DNA of 64,000 nt from Spirochaetota bacterium (GCA_027858855.1 JAQIBV010000008.1:114919-178918), one strand, 5' to 3'; shown: positions 17,951 through 27,184, counted from the stretch's first letter. Numbers and translations: made by a program. The notes: generated from the letters alone by a model not told the origin.

Positions 17951-18568
17951 TTAAAATTTGTAGCCTGCACCTACCTTTAAAGATGATTTATATCCAGACC
18001 AATCGTCCTCATTGGAGTCTCCAGTGTTAGTTTTGGCGTCAAGGTTATATCCAAAGTCAATGCTGGCTGTAATGTAAAGCTTGCTATCGAGATGGTAGTC
18101 CATTCCAATAACAGCGAGAAGGTAGAGATCGTCAAGGTCGGTGTCTTCGATTTCATTTCCGTCTTCGTCTTCAAAAGATAAATTCATTGAGTAATTAATA
18201 CCCAAACCGGGCCAGAAATCAAATTTGCCTTTTTTAAACGGATATTTACCAATCAGGAATATATCACTGGTTGTCATCGCATATTCCTCTTTCACAGTAG
18301 TCTCGGTGTTTTCAGATTCAGTTGTTGAAGAGATTTTTCCTATGTTGCCGTTGTAACTGATGCCGGTTCTGAAATAGGTCATATCGAAGAAGGCTTCAAT
18401 TCCTATTACAGAATATGGAAAGCTCATGTTGCTGCTGTAGTCGTTGTTTTCGTAGGTCCAGCTGTAGCGTGTTGCATTCAGGGTTAGTCCAGCAGATTTT
18501 TGCAGATTAAGAGCGGAGAGCATTGAAGTGCTGAAAAGAATAAGGATAAAGATTGTAATTTTTTTCAT
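17951..18568 (-). CDS. Small outer-membrane beta-barrel protein
   Basis: 205 residues: signal peptide about 1-18 (LFSTSMLSA), then eight or so alternating amphipathic strands with aromatic girdles (YFRTGISYNGN, GIEAFFDMTYF, KLYITASIDFGYNLD). The protein ends in a Phe residue (LKVGAGYKF), the usual C-terminal signature for Bam-dependent outer membrane proteins. Acidic loops carry SNEDD/DEDGNE stretches. It matches no named porin; it is a generic 8-stranded barrel. Ribosome site GAGGTG lies before the ATG. A short hairpin at 18595-18610 is in the 5' leader. Confidence 0.75.
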   Translation of the reverse strand: MKKITIFILILFSTSMLSALNLQKSAGLTLNATRYSWTYENNDYSSNMSFPYSVIGIEAFFDMTYFRTGISYNGNIGKISSTTESENTETTVKEEYAMTTSDIFLIGKYPFKKGKFDFWPGLGINYSMNLSFEDEDGNEIEDTDLDDLYLLAVIGMDYHLDSKLYITASIDFGYNLDAKTNTGDSNEDDWSGYKSSLKVGAGYKF

Positions 18569-18805
18569 GATTCACCTCACTTATTTTAAAAAGCAGCTCT
18601 ATTTAGAGCTCGGATTAGACTCGTTTATTTATTATTATTTGTCATTCCTTTTTTACATTACAGTGCTTTTCTGCGGTTTTCATCATAAAAAGAGTGACGT
18701 TATGTATTATCGGGTTTAACGGAAATTAGCTTGTCAGTATCTGTGTGCCGGATTAATTGGATGAGTTCTGATAATATAGAGTAATAGCGGCGTTTGTTAT
18801 AAATG

Positions 18806-18834
18806 TTGCAAGAAAACGGTTGCAGCTATATAGT
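18806..18834 (+). promoter_or_regulatory. Sigma70-type promoter for first recQ-family gene
   Basis: TTGCAA (18806-18811), a 17-base spacer and TATAGT (18829-18834) give a close match to the housekeeping consensus, predicting a start near 18841 and a leader of about 120 nt. Confidence 0.5.
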
Positions 18835-18874
18835 ATTTCTCGAAACCAAATTCCCAGGCGTCCAGGAGTTATTC

Positions 18875-18937
18875 ATGCCTAGATCTGTAAATCAGTCGTA
18901 TGATCAACAAAGGAATCTCACATTTAGTGATTTTTGA
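18875..18937 (+). other. Possible 20-codon leader ORF before recQ
   Basis: ATG 18875 is preceded by AGGAG at 7-base spacing and the frame ends at TGA 18937, 24 bases before the helicase start. The peptide begins MPRSVNQSYDQQ. It could be a leader peptide or chance. Confidence 0.25.
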
Positions 18938-18961
18938 TTTTATTATATCAGGAACTGTGTA

Positions 18962-20416
18962 TTGAAAACATATGAAAATAGTCCGGAATTTATTTTACGA
19001 ACGGTTTTTGGAAAATCGGAATTTCGCCCATCGCAGCGCCTTGTTATTGAGTCGTTGATGAATGGTAACCATACTCTTACAATTATGCCGACCGGAATGG
19101 GAAAGTCACTCTGTTTTCAAATTCCAGCTCTTCTTATGGATGGATTGACAGTTGTAATCTCTCCTCTTATAGCTCTCATGAAAGATCAGGTTGATAATTT
19201 GAAAAACTTATCAATAGATGCAGCGTATATCAATTCCAGTATTTCTAAAAAAGTGCGTGAAGATCGTTATCTGCAAATTGCTAAAGGATGTTTTTCTTTG
19301 TTGTATGTGTCTCCAGAACGGTTTAAAAAGAAAGATTTTTTGGATGTGCTGTCACAAAGAAAAATATCAATGCTGGTTGTGGATGAGGCTCATTGTGCTA
19401 GCCAGTGGGGAAATGATTTTCGTCCCGACTATGCCCGTATTGAGGAGTACCGGAAAATTCTGGGTGATCCGGTTGTAGCAGCCTTTACTGCAACAGCTAC
19501 GGAAGATGTACAGCAAGATATTATCACCAAGATGGGATTGACATCGAAAGAGGTGGTCCTTTGTAATGAGGGAGTTTGTCGTGATAACTTACACCTATCA
19601 GTAGAACAGATTATTGGTGAACTTGACAAGTTTGAAGCGATAGTTGAGTACCTGTCAAAGCGAAATGGGTCTGCAGTTGTCTATTTTAGCCTGATCAGCT
19701 CCATAGAAAAGTTTTCATCTTTTCTTGCAGAACGTGGTATACATCACCTTGTTTATCATGGTCGTATGGATCAGCGTAGAAGACGTAATATTCAGAATCA
19801 GTTTCTTAAGCAATCAACGAATATGATGGTTGCGACTAATGCCTTCGGTATGGGAGTCGATAAACCGGATATCCGCACGGTTGTGCATGCAGAAATACCG
19901 GATTCAGTTGAGTCCTATTATCAGGAGATAGGCCGTGCCGGCCGAGATGGTAAAGTATCCAGTTGCAGACTCTACTATGATGAAGCTGATCTTGCTATTC
20001 AGTTGCAGTTTTTGGAATGGCGAAACCCTGACCAAAGATTTTTGATGAGAGCGCTTTCTCTTTTGCGTAAAAGTGATGTTTCCCTGCAATCACTAACTTA
20101 TGAAGATATACAAGAGCAGCTTGTGTTTAAAAATCGTTCAGATCACCGTCTTCAGACGTCTATTTCTCTGCTTGAAAGATTTGGTTATGTTGAAGGATCA
20201 ATTGAAGCAGGTACCCTGAGCCTGACAGATACTGGAGACGAAAATCTATTTGATGCTGTTCGTATTAAGGATAAAGTGCGACGCGATCGCTTACGACTAT
20301 TGGGGATGCTGAACTATGTAAAAGAAGAGGGGTGTCGGAAAAATTATATTCATAACTATTTCGCAAGTATAACTCAATCATGTGGTTTTTGTGATAATTG
20401 TCTTTCTGGCTTCTGA
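18962..20416 (+). CDS. RecQ-family ATP-dependent DNA helicase, short form
   Basis: 484-residue superfamily-2 helicase. Visible motifs: Q-motif region (FRPSQ), Walker A MPTGMGKS, DEAH box VDEAHCASQW, TATAT (motif III), GRAGRDG (motif VI), and the RecQ zinc motif with a final CGFCDNC at the C terminus. It stops right after the zinc cluster and lacks the HRDC domain, unlike the second recQ in this window. It should unwind DNA 3' to 5' in repair or fork processing. TTG start with AGGAAC six bases upstream. Terminator-like hairpin after the gene. Confidence 0.88.
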   Translation: MKTYENSPEFILRTVFGKSEFRPSQRLVIESLMNGNHTLTIMPTGMGKSLCFQIPALLMDGLTVVISPLIALMKDQVDNLKNLSIDAAYINSSISKKVREDRYLQIAKGCFSLLYVSPERFKKKDFLDVLSQRKISMLVVDEAHCASQWGNDFRPDYARIEEYRKILGDPVVAAFTATATEDVQQDIITKMGLTSKEVVLCNEGVCRDNLHLSVEQIIGELDKFEAIVEYLSKRNGSAVVYFSLISSIEKFSSFLAERGIHHLVYHGRMDQRRRRNIQNQFLKQSTNMMVATNAFGMGVDKPDIRTVVHAEIPDSVESYYQEIGRAGRDGKVSSCRLYYDEADLAIQLQFLEWRNPDQRFLMRALSLLRKSDVSLQSLTYEDIQEQLVFKNRSDHRLQTSISLLERFGYVEGSIEAGTLSLTDTGDENLFDAVRIKDKVRRDRLRLLGMLNYVKEEGCRKNYIHNYFASITQSCGFCDNCLSGF

Positions 20417-20459
20417 CTTCCACTATATTCTTCAATAAGCGCATGTTTGTATAAAAAAT

Positions 20460-20490
20460 GCCGGGATTCTCTAGACGTGAAAACCCCGGC
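20460..20490. terminator. GC-rich hairpin between convergent genes
   Basis: GCCGGG (20460-20465) pairs with CCCGGC (20485-20490), preceded by an A run and followed by TTAATT. It sits between the convergent helicase and the 143-residue orphan gene. Confidence 0.5.
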
Positions 20491-20521
20491 TTAATTATCT
20501 CTTTGCTGTGGAATAATTGAC

Positions 20522-20953
20522 TTATTGAACAGTATAGTTGTTAATCAGAAATTTATATAGATTGTGCAGAGCCGTGTCCCAGCTGTTTCCAAGGCGGTGA
20601 TCAAGAAAAAAGTCGGGGCGGTTATTTTTTAACCAGATTGTAAGTTTCTGTACTGCCTTACTGCTGCTGCATGATTTGTAACATAGTTTTACCATCTTAC
20701 GCATTTCGTAGCGTTGAAACACCTTGGGAGTGTTTCCAATAAAAATTCTGAAGCTACTTCCGTCATCACTTTCCAGAACAGTAATAGCATAGGGGTTGTT
20801 TTTTACTGGTCTGTTTTTACTTTTTTGTTTGTCAAGAAGTGATTCTGCTTTCTTGATAAGTGTCATTATTTCCTGTTCTCCGAGTTTTCGGGCAGTTACA
20901 TTCAGTTGACGAGAAAGATAAATAGAAGATTGTGTTGTCATTGTGCCTGTCAT
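20522..20953 (-). CDS. Small basic protein, unknown
   Basis: 143 residues, basic, no signal peptide or membrane helix. The N-terminal third (QEIMTLIKKAESLLDKQKSK) is helical and basic. The middle has a beta-type stretch (AITVLESDDGSSFRIFIG), then a helical Cys/Lys region (MVKLCYKSCSSSKAVQ). I do not recognise the family. It has a strong ribosome site (AAGGAG) before ATG 20953, so it is likely a real gene. It lies between the helicase and a gap carrying a repeat and a gene remnant. Confidence 0.55.
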   Translation of the reverse strand: MTGTMTTQSSIYLSRQLNVTARKLGEQEIMTLIKKAESLLDKQKSKNRPVKNNPYAITVLESDDGSSFRIFIGNTPKVFQRYEMRKMVKLCYKSCSSSKAVQKLTIWLKNNRPDFFLDHRLGNSWDTALHNLYKFLINNYTVQ

Positions 20954-21143
20954 TTTTACTCTCCTTAAGACTTTTCTGTTTAAGCTTAATCATAAAAAGC
21001 TTATAATTTACCGTTATGCGTTACGGTTTGAGTAAATCTGATAAGGACGTTTTTAAAAACTTTCTTTTGTTAAGCGATTTGGTGCTACATCCATTTTAAG
21101 AAAGTAGCTTGGTGTTGGTGTAGTTTTCAAAAAACCTTATATA

Positions 21144-21252
21144 GGGTACCTCTAATAATTAAATTTTCAACAAGGAACTTGCGAAAAATTCCTTTAGAAT
21201 AGGCACTTAAACGATGTTCCCTTCTGGAACATGGTAATTTTTCGAAGTTCCC
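21144..21252 (-). repeat. Dispersed modular intergenic repeat, copy B (109 bp, minimal form)
   Basis: In minus orientation it begins GGGAACTTCGAAAAATTACC and ends ATTATTAGAGGTACCC. It carries the same 20-base core word as copy A without a mismatch (21202-21221 on the complement) and a hairpin TGTTCC-AGAAG-GGAACA. It has none of the internal modules of copies A and C, so it is the simplest form. TATA flanks both ends. Confidence 0.85.
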
Positions 21253-21406
21253 TATAGTTATCTTCTGCTGTTACTGCTTAGATGCGTTCAGGGTATTATA
21301 TGGTGCCCGACGACAGTGCTACCAGTAACATTCAATTAAGGTTTATAGCGTATTTTCTGTTGCGTGTCACCTAAAAATTTAAAAAAGTGTCAAACGACCG
21401 GACGGT

Positions 21407-21586
21407 TTACCGAACTATCATATATAGTTCCCCACTGTCGGTTGAAAACAAGAGACGTCCCTTCGGGCTGTAGTTAACGAGGCGAACTCGTTTATTCATA
21501 TCTGAAAAAAGGCGTTCCTTTTCGATGGTTCTGCCTTCTTTTATACGAGTATGTCGTTTCTGATTTTTCCTATAAGAATAATGTAG
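21407..21586 (-). pseudogene. Remnant of a PQQ-dependent sugar (sorbosone/glucose) dehydrogenase C terminus
   Basis: About 60 codons read open on the minus strand up to a TAA at 21407-21409. They include IEKERLFSDMNKRVRLV, then YSPKGRLLFSTDSGELYMI. This matches the final two beta-propeller strands of the soluble PQQ sugar dehydrogenase family, whose usual order is ERLLGDLG-RIRDV...GPDG-LYLLTD...G-LLR. There is no start codon or ribosome site, and an in-frame stop lies just upstream, with a hairpin beyond. Only the last tenth of such a gene is present, so it is a decayed fragment. The assignment is by eye. Confidence 0.5.
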
Positions 21587-21609
21587 GCAGTTCTAAAACT
21601 TAATTATGA

Positions 21610-21648
21610 TATCATCTCCCCCCGCCAGAGGCGGGGGGAGATGATATA
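21610..21648. terminator. Strong GC hairpin downstream of the alpha-glucosidase gene
   Basis: 18-bp perfect stem (21610-21627 with 21631-21648) with a 3-base AGA loop and a C6/G6 block. It lies 105 bases after the glucosidase stop on the minus strand. It lacks a T tract on that strand, so it may stabilise the transcript end rather than terminate on its own. Confidence 0.6.
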
Positions 21649-21753
21649 CATAACAATGAATATCATCGTAAACTTTTTTTCTGGTCTTTAGCGGAGGGAA
21701 ATAACATTAATATCAGATAATCGTGTTGTAATTACGGATTTTATGAGCTTTGC

Positions 21754-23415
21754 TTAGGTCTTCTTTTGCTTCCTTTTGTTAATATGCAAAGATCTCCCTT
21801 GTTTGGTGAGATCTCTTTTGAGTAGAAGTGATTCGAATGGTTGAAGCGCTATAATATCCAGATCGATATTCATTCCCTTACGAAGATGTGTTGCCTGCAT
21901 AACGTGCCAACCGGTGGTTCTAGGTAGAAATTGTCTTTTTTTATTACTGAAATTGAGCAGAATAAGAAATTCACTATGTTTGCCGGTACGGCGATAGACA
22001 AGAAGTGAACGATGAGATTCTTCGATTCGAAAGGAGCCATTGAAGAGCGCTTCATTTTGATTGCGCAAATGGACTAATGTGCGTGTGAAGTTAAAGATGG
22101 AGTCTGCTTCCACCTGCTGTTGTTTAAGATTAACTGATTTGTATTTCGGACCGACAGGAAGCCAAGGTTTTGACTTGCTGAAACCTGCATTTTTAGTTTC
22201 GTCCCACTGCATTGGGGTGCGCACACCGTCGCGTCCCTTATAAAAGGGCCAATACTGTTTGCCCGGTGGGTCGACAATATCGCGATGCCTTATTGAGACA
22301 TCTGTCATTCCGATTTCTTCACCGTAATATAAAAACGGGGTGCCCTTCTGGGTTAATAGAAGCATCATCAGAAGCTTTGCTTTTTCGATTGATCCTTTAG
22401 CTAATCGTGATATTGCGCGACTCTTATCATGATTGGAAAGAACATGGCATGGCCAGCCTGTGTCATTCAGGCTGGAATACCAGCGGGTAAGAAGTTTCCT
22501 GAAACAACGTGCCGAAAATTTAGCAAATATTGTAGAGAAGTCGAATGCCAGATGCAGTTCGTCATTCCCTTTTCCCAGATATTGCGCTGGGACGGCCGGA
22601 TCCATAACATCCTCGTCGGGGTAGACTTCACCAACCAGCATAGTTTCTCCATATCGGTTCATCAGTTTCCGTAAACGTTTTAGTATTTTATGTGTTTCAG
22701 GCTGGTTGCGATCGTATTTGTGATGCTGCATGTCGTGTCGCCGGGGTTTCGTTCTGTGCAAAAAATAGGGATTGCTGCGAAACTGTTTGTCCTTAACTAT
22801 GAAATTAATGACATCTAGGCGAAATCCATCGACTCCCATCTTGAGCCAAAATTCGATGTCATCAAAAACTGCTTTTTCGACTGCCTGGTTGCGCCAGTTC
22901 AGATCTGGTTGCTCTTTCAGAAACAGGTGCAGATAGTACTGTTTTCTTTCTTCAGACCAGTGCCATGCATGCCCGCCAAATGCACTCATCCAGTTGTTGG
23001 GATATTTCCCTTTTTTCCCGTCTACCCAGATGTACCAGTCATTCTTTTTTGAATCGCGTGATGAAGAGGAGTCGATAAACCAGGGGTGTTCGCATGATGT
23101 ATGGTTAATAACCATGTCCAGTATTATATGAATATTTCGCTTATGTGCTTCAGCGATAAGTTTTTTAAAGTCGGCCTCTGTGCCAAAGTCGGGGTCTATT
23201 GAACGGTAGTCAGAAATATCGTAACCAAAGTCATATTTTGGTGACTTGTAGAATGGTGAGATCCAAATTCCTGAAATTCCAAGATCCTGCAGATAATCAA
23301 GTTTCTGAGTTATTCCATTCAGATCGCCAATACCGTCTCGATTAGTGTCATAAAAACTACGTGGATATATTTGATATATGGTTCCGTGTTTCCACCAGAT
23401 AAACTTTTTTGTCAT
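21754..23415 (-). CDS. GH13 alpha-glucosidase (oligo-1,6-glucosidase type)
   Basis: 553-residue cytosolic glycoside hydrolase of family 13. It has the (beta/alpha)8 barrel with nucleophile Asp201 in GVDGFRLDV, acid/base Glu263 in VGEVYPDE, and transition-state Asp330 in LSNHDKSR. Early markers are YQIYPRSFYDTNRDGIGD and the ILDMVINHTS motif. A small beta domain ends the protein. Valine directly after the first-region Asp-x sequence (DMVINHTS) favours alpha-1,6 or broad alpha-glucosidic activity over strict maltase, but trehalose-6-phosphate hydrolase is not excluded. It has no signal peptide, so it acts on imported oligosaccharides. No sugar transporter gene is adjacent. Confidence 0.9.
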   Translation of the reverse strand: MTKKFIWWKHGTIYQIYPRSFYDTNRDGIGDLNGITQKLDYLQDLGISGIWISPFYKSPKYDFGYDISDYRSIDPDFGTEADFKKLIAEAHKRNIHIILDMVINHTSCEHPWFIDSSSSRDSKKNDWYIWVDGKKGKYPNNWMSAFGGHAWHWSEERKQYYLHLFLKEQPDLNWRNQAVEKAVFDDIEFWLKMGVDGFRLDVINFIVKDKQFRSNPYFLHRTKPRRHDMQHHKYDRNQPETHKILKRLRKLMNRYGETMLVGEVYPDEDVMDPAVPAQYLGKGNDELHLAFDFSTIFAKFSARCFRKLLTRWYSSLNDTGWPCHVLSNHDKSRAISRLAKGSIEKAKLLMMLLLTQKGTPFLYYGEEIGMTDVSIRHRDIVDPPGKQYWPFYKGRDGVRTPMQWDETKNAGFSKSKPWLPVGPKYKSVNLKQQQVEADSIFNFTRTLVHLRNQNEALFNGSFRIEESHRSLLVYRRTGKHSEFLILLNFSNKKRQFLPRTTGWHVMQATHLRKGMNIDLDIIALQPFESLLLKRDLTKQGRSLHINKRKQKKT

Positions 23416-23701
23416 ACAGAAGCTCCTATAAACAAATCTTTGTTTTTAAGCGAATATTTATTAATTTAGTAAATATAATTAATACAGGATTTGAGTGAAA
23501 CTTTTTTTTTAGTTAAACCTCAAAAAAGTAGAATGAACTAAATAAAAATTGTAATGATTAAAAATCTCAGATATAAAGTCCATTAACAGTGTGTTATTTT
23601 GTGGTTTTCTGGTGTATTCATTCGGTCAACTCGATTTTAAAAGAGTAACGACTGGAAGGCTACCTTGTAATGGCTTTTTTTAGGGATAATATGGAGGAAT
23701 T

Positions 23702-24223
23702 GTGCGGATTGTGTTAATTATTTGTTCTGTTATGGTTTTACTTTCAGCAAAGAGTCTGAACTTGTTCGATAAAAAGATTGAAGGCCCGGAATCTGCAGTA
23801 CAGGCTGAAAAGGAGACTGGGCAGGTTATTTATACAGTGAAATATAAAAGTAGGGGTACTCGTTCAGAGCGCCGGATTGGTGTTTTAACGTATAAAACTG
23901 TCGAAATACCCTATATTTTTACCTTTATCCAGCATAATAATCAGGCTTTTTCACTTAAGAAGTCAAATCATCGCTGGGGTAGTTTAGGTTATCAGCCGAT
24001 TATTAAGAAAGAGATAAAAAAGGGTGAACAAAAGGCTCAGATTAATGCTACAGGATATTGCCTTACTGAAACCCGTGATGTTGGAATACCGGATGATTGG
24101 GCCTATGTAGAGTGGAATGGTGGAAAAGCGTTTATTAATCTTGAAAGGCTCTCTTCTGTGTTGAAAGAGCCGCCATTTAAAGACCTGCCTTCGCTTTTTT
24201 TCACGCCTGGAAGGATCAAGTAA
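23702..24223 (+). CDS. Small exported protein, unknown
   Basis: 173 residues with a short hydrophobic signal (RIVLIICSVMVLLSAKS). The rest is basic and beta-rich, with paired strands and many Lys/Arg residues, and includes TGYCLTETRDVGIPDDWAY. I recognise no family. GTG start: GGAGG lies five bases upstream, a strong site. It stands alone between the divergent glucosidase and the M23 gene. Probably periplasmic or surface-attached. Confidence 0.6.
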   Translation: MRIVLIICSVMVLLSAKSLNLFDKKIEGPESAVQAEKETGQVIYTVKYKSRGTRSERRIGVLTYKTVEIPYIFTFIQHNNQAFSLKKSNHRWGSLGYQPIIKKEIKKGEQKAQINATGYCLTETRDVGIPDDWAYVEWNGGKAFINLERLSSVLKEPPFKDLPSLFFTPGRIK

Positions 24224-24479
24224 CCATTTTAATAAATTTTGTAAATAACAGGAAAAAACTTGCAAAATAATGGTTTTATTAAGAGATAAATGTATAAACT
24301 GAATATGGAATGCTTTTCTTTCCCGACCCTTTTCTAGGGAGAAAACATTTTGTAATGCTAGAAGATCATAATCATTCTTCATTTGCTTGCGGTGAATTTT
24401 CATATTTATTAAGAAATTGCAGGTCTGTTTATAGGCCTTGTTGTATATAACGGATTTTCTAAAATTCGGAGGAAAACGT

Positions 24480-25457
24480 ATGTTATACGCATTTAAGCGT
24501 AGAATTGTTGAAAAGCGTCATGTTTTACGACGAAAAATATCAAAAAAATGGTCTTCATTCCTTGAACATGGTCATGAGAAGATGACAATTATGTTTATTC
24601 CGCATGATGAAAAGAAGATTTTTAACTTTCAGATCTCTAAGTTTACTGTGCTATTCTTTCTTGTTCTGTTTGCAACTGTAGTGACAACCTCCTCCTTCGC
24701 CTATATGAAAAATAATCAGATAAAGAGTGAAGAAGAGCAATTAATAGAAAATTATCGCGAAATACATAATCAGCTCAAAAATTACGAATCAATGACTAAT
24801 GAGGTCTCGAAGTTGATGGGTGAGATTCGCCCTGAAATCGAAGATCTGTACGAGATGGCCGCCGGCTCTGAAGACATTTCAGAGATCTGGCAGATGGTTC
24901 AGAACTCTGAAACCGGCTCGGATGAAGATTTGGCAACCCTGAAAAAAGTTTTACCGGGCGAGGTTTTTGAACTTAAGAGGTTGCAGGGTGATATCTTGTG
25001 TGCCACAAATACTGTTAAAACCGTTCGCAATTTTGTAGATGTTCGTAGCCAGGTAATAAATGATACCCCATCAATTATTCCTAATCGTGGACACATAACA
25101 TCTCTTTTCGGTTGGCGTCGTTCTCCGTTCGGAACCGGACGGGACTTCCATACAGGAATAGATATAGCTGCTCCAGAGGGCACGCCAATTCGTGCGACTG
25201 CTCCTGGTAAGGTTATAATGGTCGGCTGGGGAGGCGGATATGGCAAAATGGTTCGTATTCAACATAAGTATGGATTCAAGACATTTTATGCGCATCAGTC
25301 TACCACTATTACTAAGGTTGATGATTATGTAAAAAAGGGGCAGGTAATCGGTTATGTAGGGCACACTGGAGCTTCTACCGGAAATCACCTCCATTATGAG
25401 GTAAGATTGGGTAACGTGCCGATAAATCCGTACCCATATATGAGCCGTATGTGGTAA
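24480..25457 (+). CDS. Membrane-anchored M23 peptidase with coiled coil
   Basis: 325 residues from ATG 24480, preceded by CGGAGG. Order: basic cytosolic N terminus (1-52), one membrane helix (about 53-76), a periplasmic coiled coil (about 78-195), and an M23 domain (about 205-325). Zinc ligands are visible in FHTGIDIA (His224, Asp228) and HLHYE (His303, His305), so the active site is complete. Enzymes with this layout trim peptidoglycan near the cytoplasmic membrane and are often tied to elongation or division. A frame opening at 24438 is an upstream extension without a ribosome site. A terminator follows. Confidence 0.9.
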   Translation: MLYAFKRRIVEKRHVLRRKISKKWSSFLEHGHEKMTIMFIPHDEKKIFNFQISKFTVLFFLVLFATVVTTSSFAYMKNNQIKSEEEQLIENYREIHNQLKNYESMTNEVSKLMGEIRPEIEDLYEMAAGSEDISEIWQMVQNSETGSDEDLATLKKVLPGEVFELKRLQGDILCATNTVKTVRNFVDVRSQVINDTPSIIPNRGHITSLFGWRRSPFGTGRDFHTGIDIAAPEGTPIRATAPGKVIMVGWGGGYGKMVRIQHKYGFKTFYAHQSTTITKVDDYVKKGQVIGYVGHTGASTGNHLHYEVRLGNVPINPYPYMSRMW

Positions 25458-25486
25458 AAAAAAGCTGCCCACAGGCAGCTTTTTTA
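25456..25486 (+). terminator. Rho-independent terminator after the M23 gene
   Basis: AAGCTGCC-CACA-GGCAGCTT stem flanked by eight A (25456-25463) and six T (25480-25485). The gene's stop codon overlaps its left edge. It may serve the convergent phosphoglucomutase gene too. Confidence 0.88.
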
Positions 25487-25528
25487 TTGCTGGTTTATGA
25501 TGATTTTAGTAACTACTTCTAATCTCTT

Positions 25529-27184
25529 TTATTTGTAAATGTCCGGTTGATTACTATCCGTATATTTTTTACCCTTTCCCTTAAACCCACCATTCAACAA
25601 AAATGCGTCGAAAGCCTCTTTCATTGGTTTAACAACAGTGCTTTTGGCAATTGAGTAGTTTGTGTCAAATTTTGAACAGTAGATTCTGAGAGTGTAACCT
25701 CCGGAGCCGGTTCCTGAAAAACGGGCTTTTACGCTGTTTCCGTCGCTGAATTCCAGATAAAATGCGGCTACTTTTTCGGCAGTTTCACCTGTTATGGGAT
25801 GTGTATAGTCCCAGGATCCGGCACTTTTAAGTTGCAGGGTGCCGAAAGTTTTTCCAACCTGTTTTGATGCGTCTGTAAGAATTGATTGCAGCTTCTCTTT
25901 TTCGGATGAGTCCGAACCGGATACTTCGCCACGGGTAAAATAGACTCTACCGTGATCACGCCAGATTTCTTCAATAAGCTGCTTAGGTGTTTTGCCTGTT
26001 TCCAGAATTATTTTCAAAAGAAAGACTGTTGCAAATATTCCGTCTTTTTCCCGTAATGCCGGGTTTCCAACTCCGTTACTCTCTTCCACTCCCCAGTTGC
26101 CCAGCTCGGCTATCCATTTGAAGCCAGTGGGTGTCTGAACAACTTTCACCTCTTTGTCTGGGAAAAGTTCAGTCAGTTCTTCAGCCATTTTGTCAATGGC
26201 ATCAGCAGTTACGGTCGATCGACAAAAATAGATAGTATCAGGAAAGAAGGATTGGAGATTTATAAGGTGGCTGTAGCGGGCGAATATTGCGAATTCATCT
26301 GCCGATTCGACAAAAAAACCTGATCCACCGTCAAGACGGCGATCAACATCGGAGTCCCAGGCAGCAGAGATGGCGTAGGAGCCGTCGCTGTTGTGTTTAA
26401 TCAGTTCACCTACATAGTCGAAGTCGGGTTCTGGGTGCATCGGTTCTCCGGTTGAGTCGAAACCGCCAAGGTCGGCTCGAGGCTCTTCACGAAGCATGAG
26501 TGCATTCAGCCCCAGCCTATTGATGAAGACCTCGCGCGCAAAAGGGCCGGCAGCTCCGTTCATAGAGTCGAAAACTGCGTTGATCGGGTTTGTGGATATC
26601 TTCTGTTTCATAGCATTCAGGTCGAAAATAGCGTCCATTAAGTCTGTATACATTTGAATTATGTTGATGCTTTTAATCAGCCCCTTTTCCTGTGCCTGTT
26701 TAAAATCTGTTGTTGAGTAGGAGCTGATACTGTTTTGAAGTGTATGCACACGGTCCACGCAGTCGCTGAGAGCGGGAGCACCGTTGGCAGTGTTGATTTT
26801 TACCCCGACATCGGTAAAAGGGTTGTGGCTTGCTGTCAGAACTATTCCTCCTGCTGTTTTTAGGTGGCGTATAGCATGACTTATTGCCGGCGTAGAGGCT
26901 AGGCCATTTTCGGGAATGATGACCGTGAAACCATGTGCTGCGAGTATGGAGGCCATTATCTTCACACGTTCACTGTTGCCTTCGCGTGGGTCGCCACCGA
27001 GCAGAAGATGGGTATTGTTTTCAGCTACTTGGGATTCTGAGGTAATCTCTTTAAAATAGAGTGCAATTCCTTCAGTAAATTGCTCAAGAAAGCCAGGTCG
27101 GTTATACTCTTCCTGTTTCATTCGCAACCCGGAAGTACCCATTTGGGGTATAGTGAAGGGGGTTTCTATAGTTTTAGTTTCCAT
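25529..27184 (-). CDS. pgm: Phosphoglucomutase (alpha-D-phosphohexomutase family)
   Basis: 551-residue phosphohexomutase that interconverts glucose-1-phosphate and glucose-6-phosphate. The phosphoserine loop is LTASHNPF (Ser119). The metal loop appears as AAWDSDVDRRLDG, and the sugar-binding loop as GVEESNGVGN. The C-terminal phosphate-binding segment is RFSGTGSGGYTLRIY. N-terminal GTSGLR is also typical. Length fits the alpha-PGM group (about 545-560). It links glycogen/alpha-glucan metabolism with glycolysis, consistent with the nearby glucosidase. Good ribosome site (GGAGAG). It is divergent from the GerMN gene. Confidence 0.9.
   Translation of the reverse strand: METKTIETPFTIPQMGTSGLRMKQEEYNRPGFLEQFTEGIALYFKEITSESQVAENNTHLLLGGDPREGNSERVKIMASILAAHGFTVIIPENGLASTPAISHAIRHLKTAGGIVLTASHNPFTDVGVKINTANGAPALSDCVDRVHTLQNSISSYSTTDFKQAQEKGLIKSINIIQMYTDLMDAIFDLNAMKQKISTNPINAVFDSMNGAAGPFAREVFINRLGLNALMLREEPRADLGGFDSTGEPMHPEPDFDYVGELIKHNSDGSYAISAAWDSDVDRRLDGGSGFFVESADEFAIFARYSHLINLQSFFPDTIYFCRSTVTADAIDKMAEELTELFPDKEVKVVQTPTGFKWIAELGNWGVEESNGVGNPALREKDGIFATVFLLKIILETGKTPKQLIEEIWRDHGRVYFTRGEVSGSDSSEKEKLQSILTDASKQVGKTFGTLQLKSAGSWDYTHPITGETAEKVAAFYLEFSDGNSVKARFSGTGSGGYTLRIYCSKFDTNYSIAKSTVVKPMKEAFDAFLLNGGFKGKGKKYTDSNQPDIYK

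Larger units (their letters stand above)
18569..18961. other. Divergent region upstream of first recQ-family gene
   Basis: About 390 bases. It contains the recQ-side promoter (18806-18834) and a possible 20-codon leader frame (18875-18937). The side nearest the beta-barrel gene holds a short hairpin (AGCTCTA-TT-TAGAGCT at 18595-18610). Confidence 0.5.
20954..21753. other. Long intergenic region with repeat B, a gene remnant and a hairpin
   Basis: About 800 bases. It holds a copy of the dispersed repeat (21144-21252), a broken PQQ-sugar-dehydrogenase-like C terminus (21407-21586, minus) and a strong GC hairpin (21610-21648). The stretches 20954-21143 and 21253-21406 show nothing recognisable beyond a small inverted repeat (ACCGT...ACGGT). 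Confidence 0.65.

Noticed and set aside
20954..21753. tRNA or small RNA gene in the long gap
   Set aside because: No cloverleaf or promoter-hairpin-terminator set was seen; only the repeat, the remnant and one hairpin stand out.
24438..24479. Longer start of the membrane M23 peptidase
   Set aside because: No ribosome site; CGGAGG fits ATG 24480 exactly.
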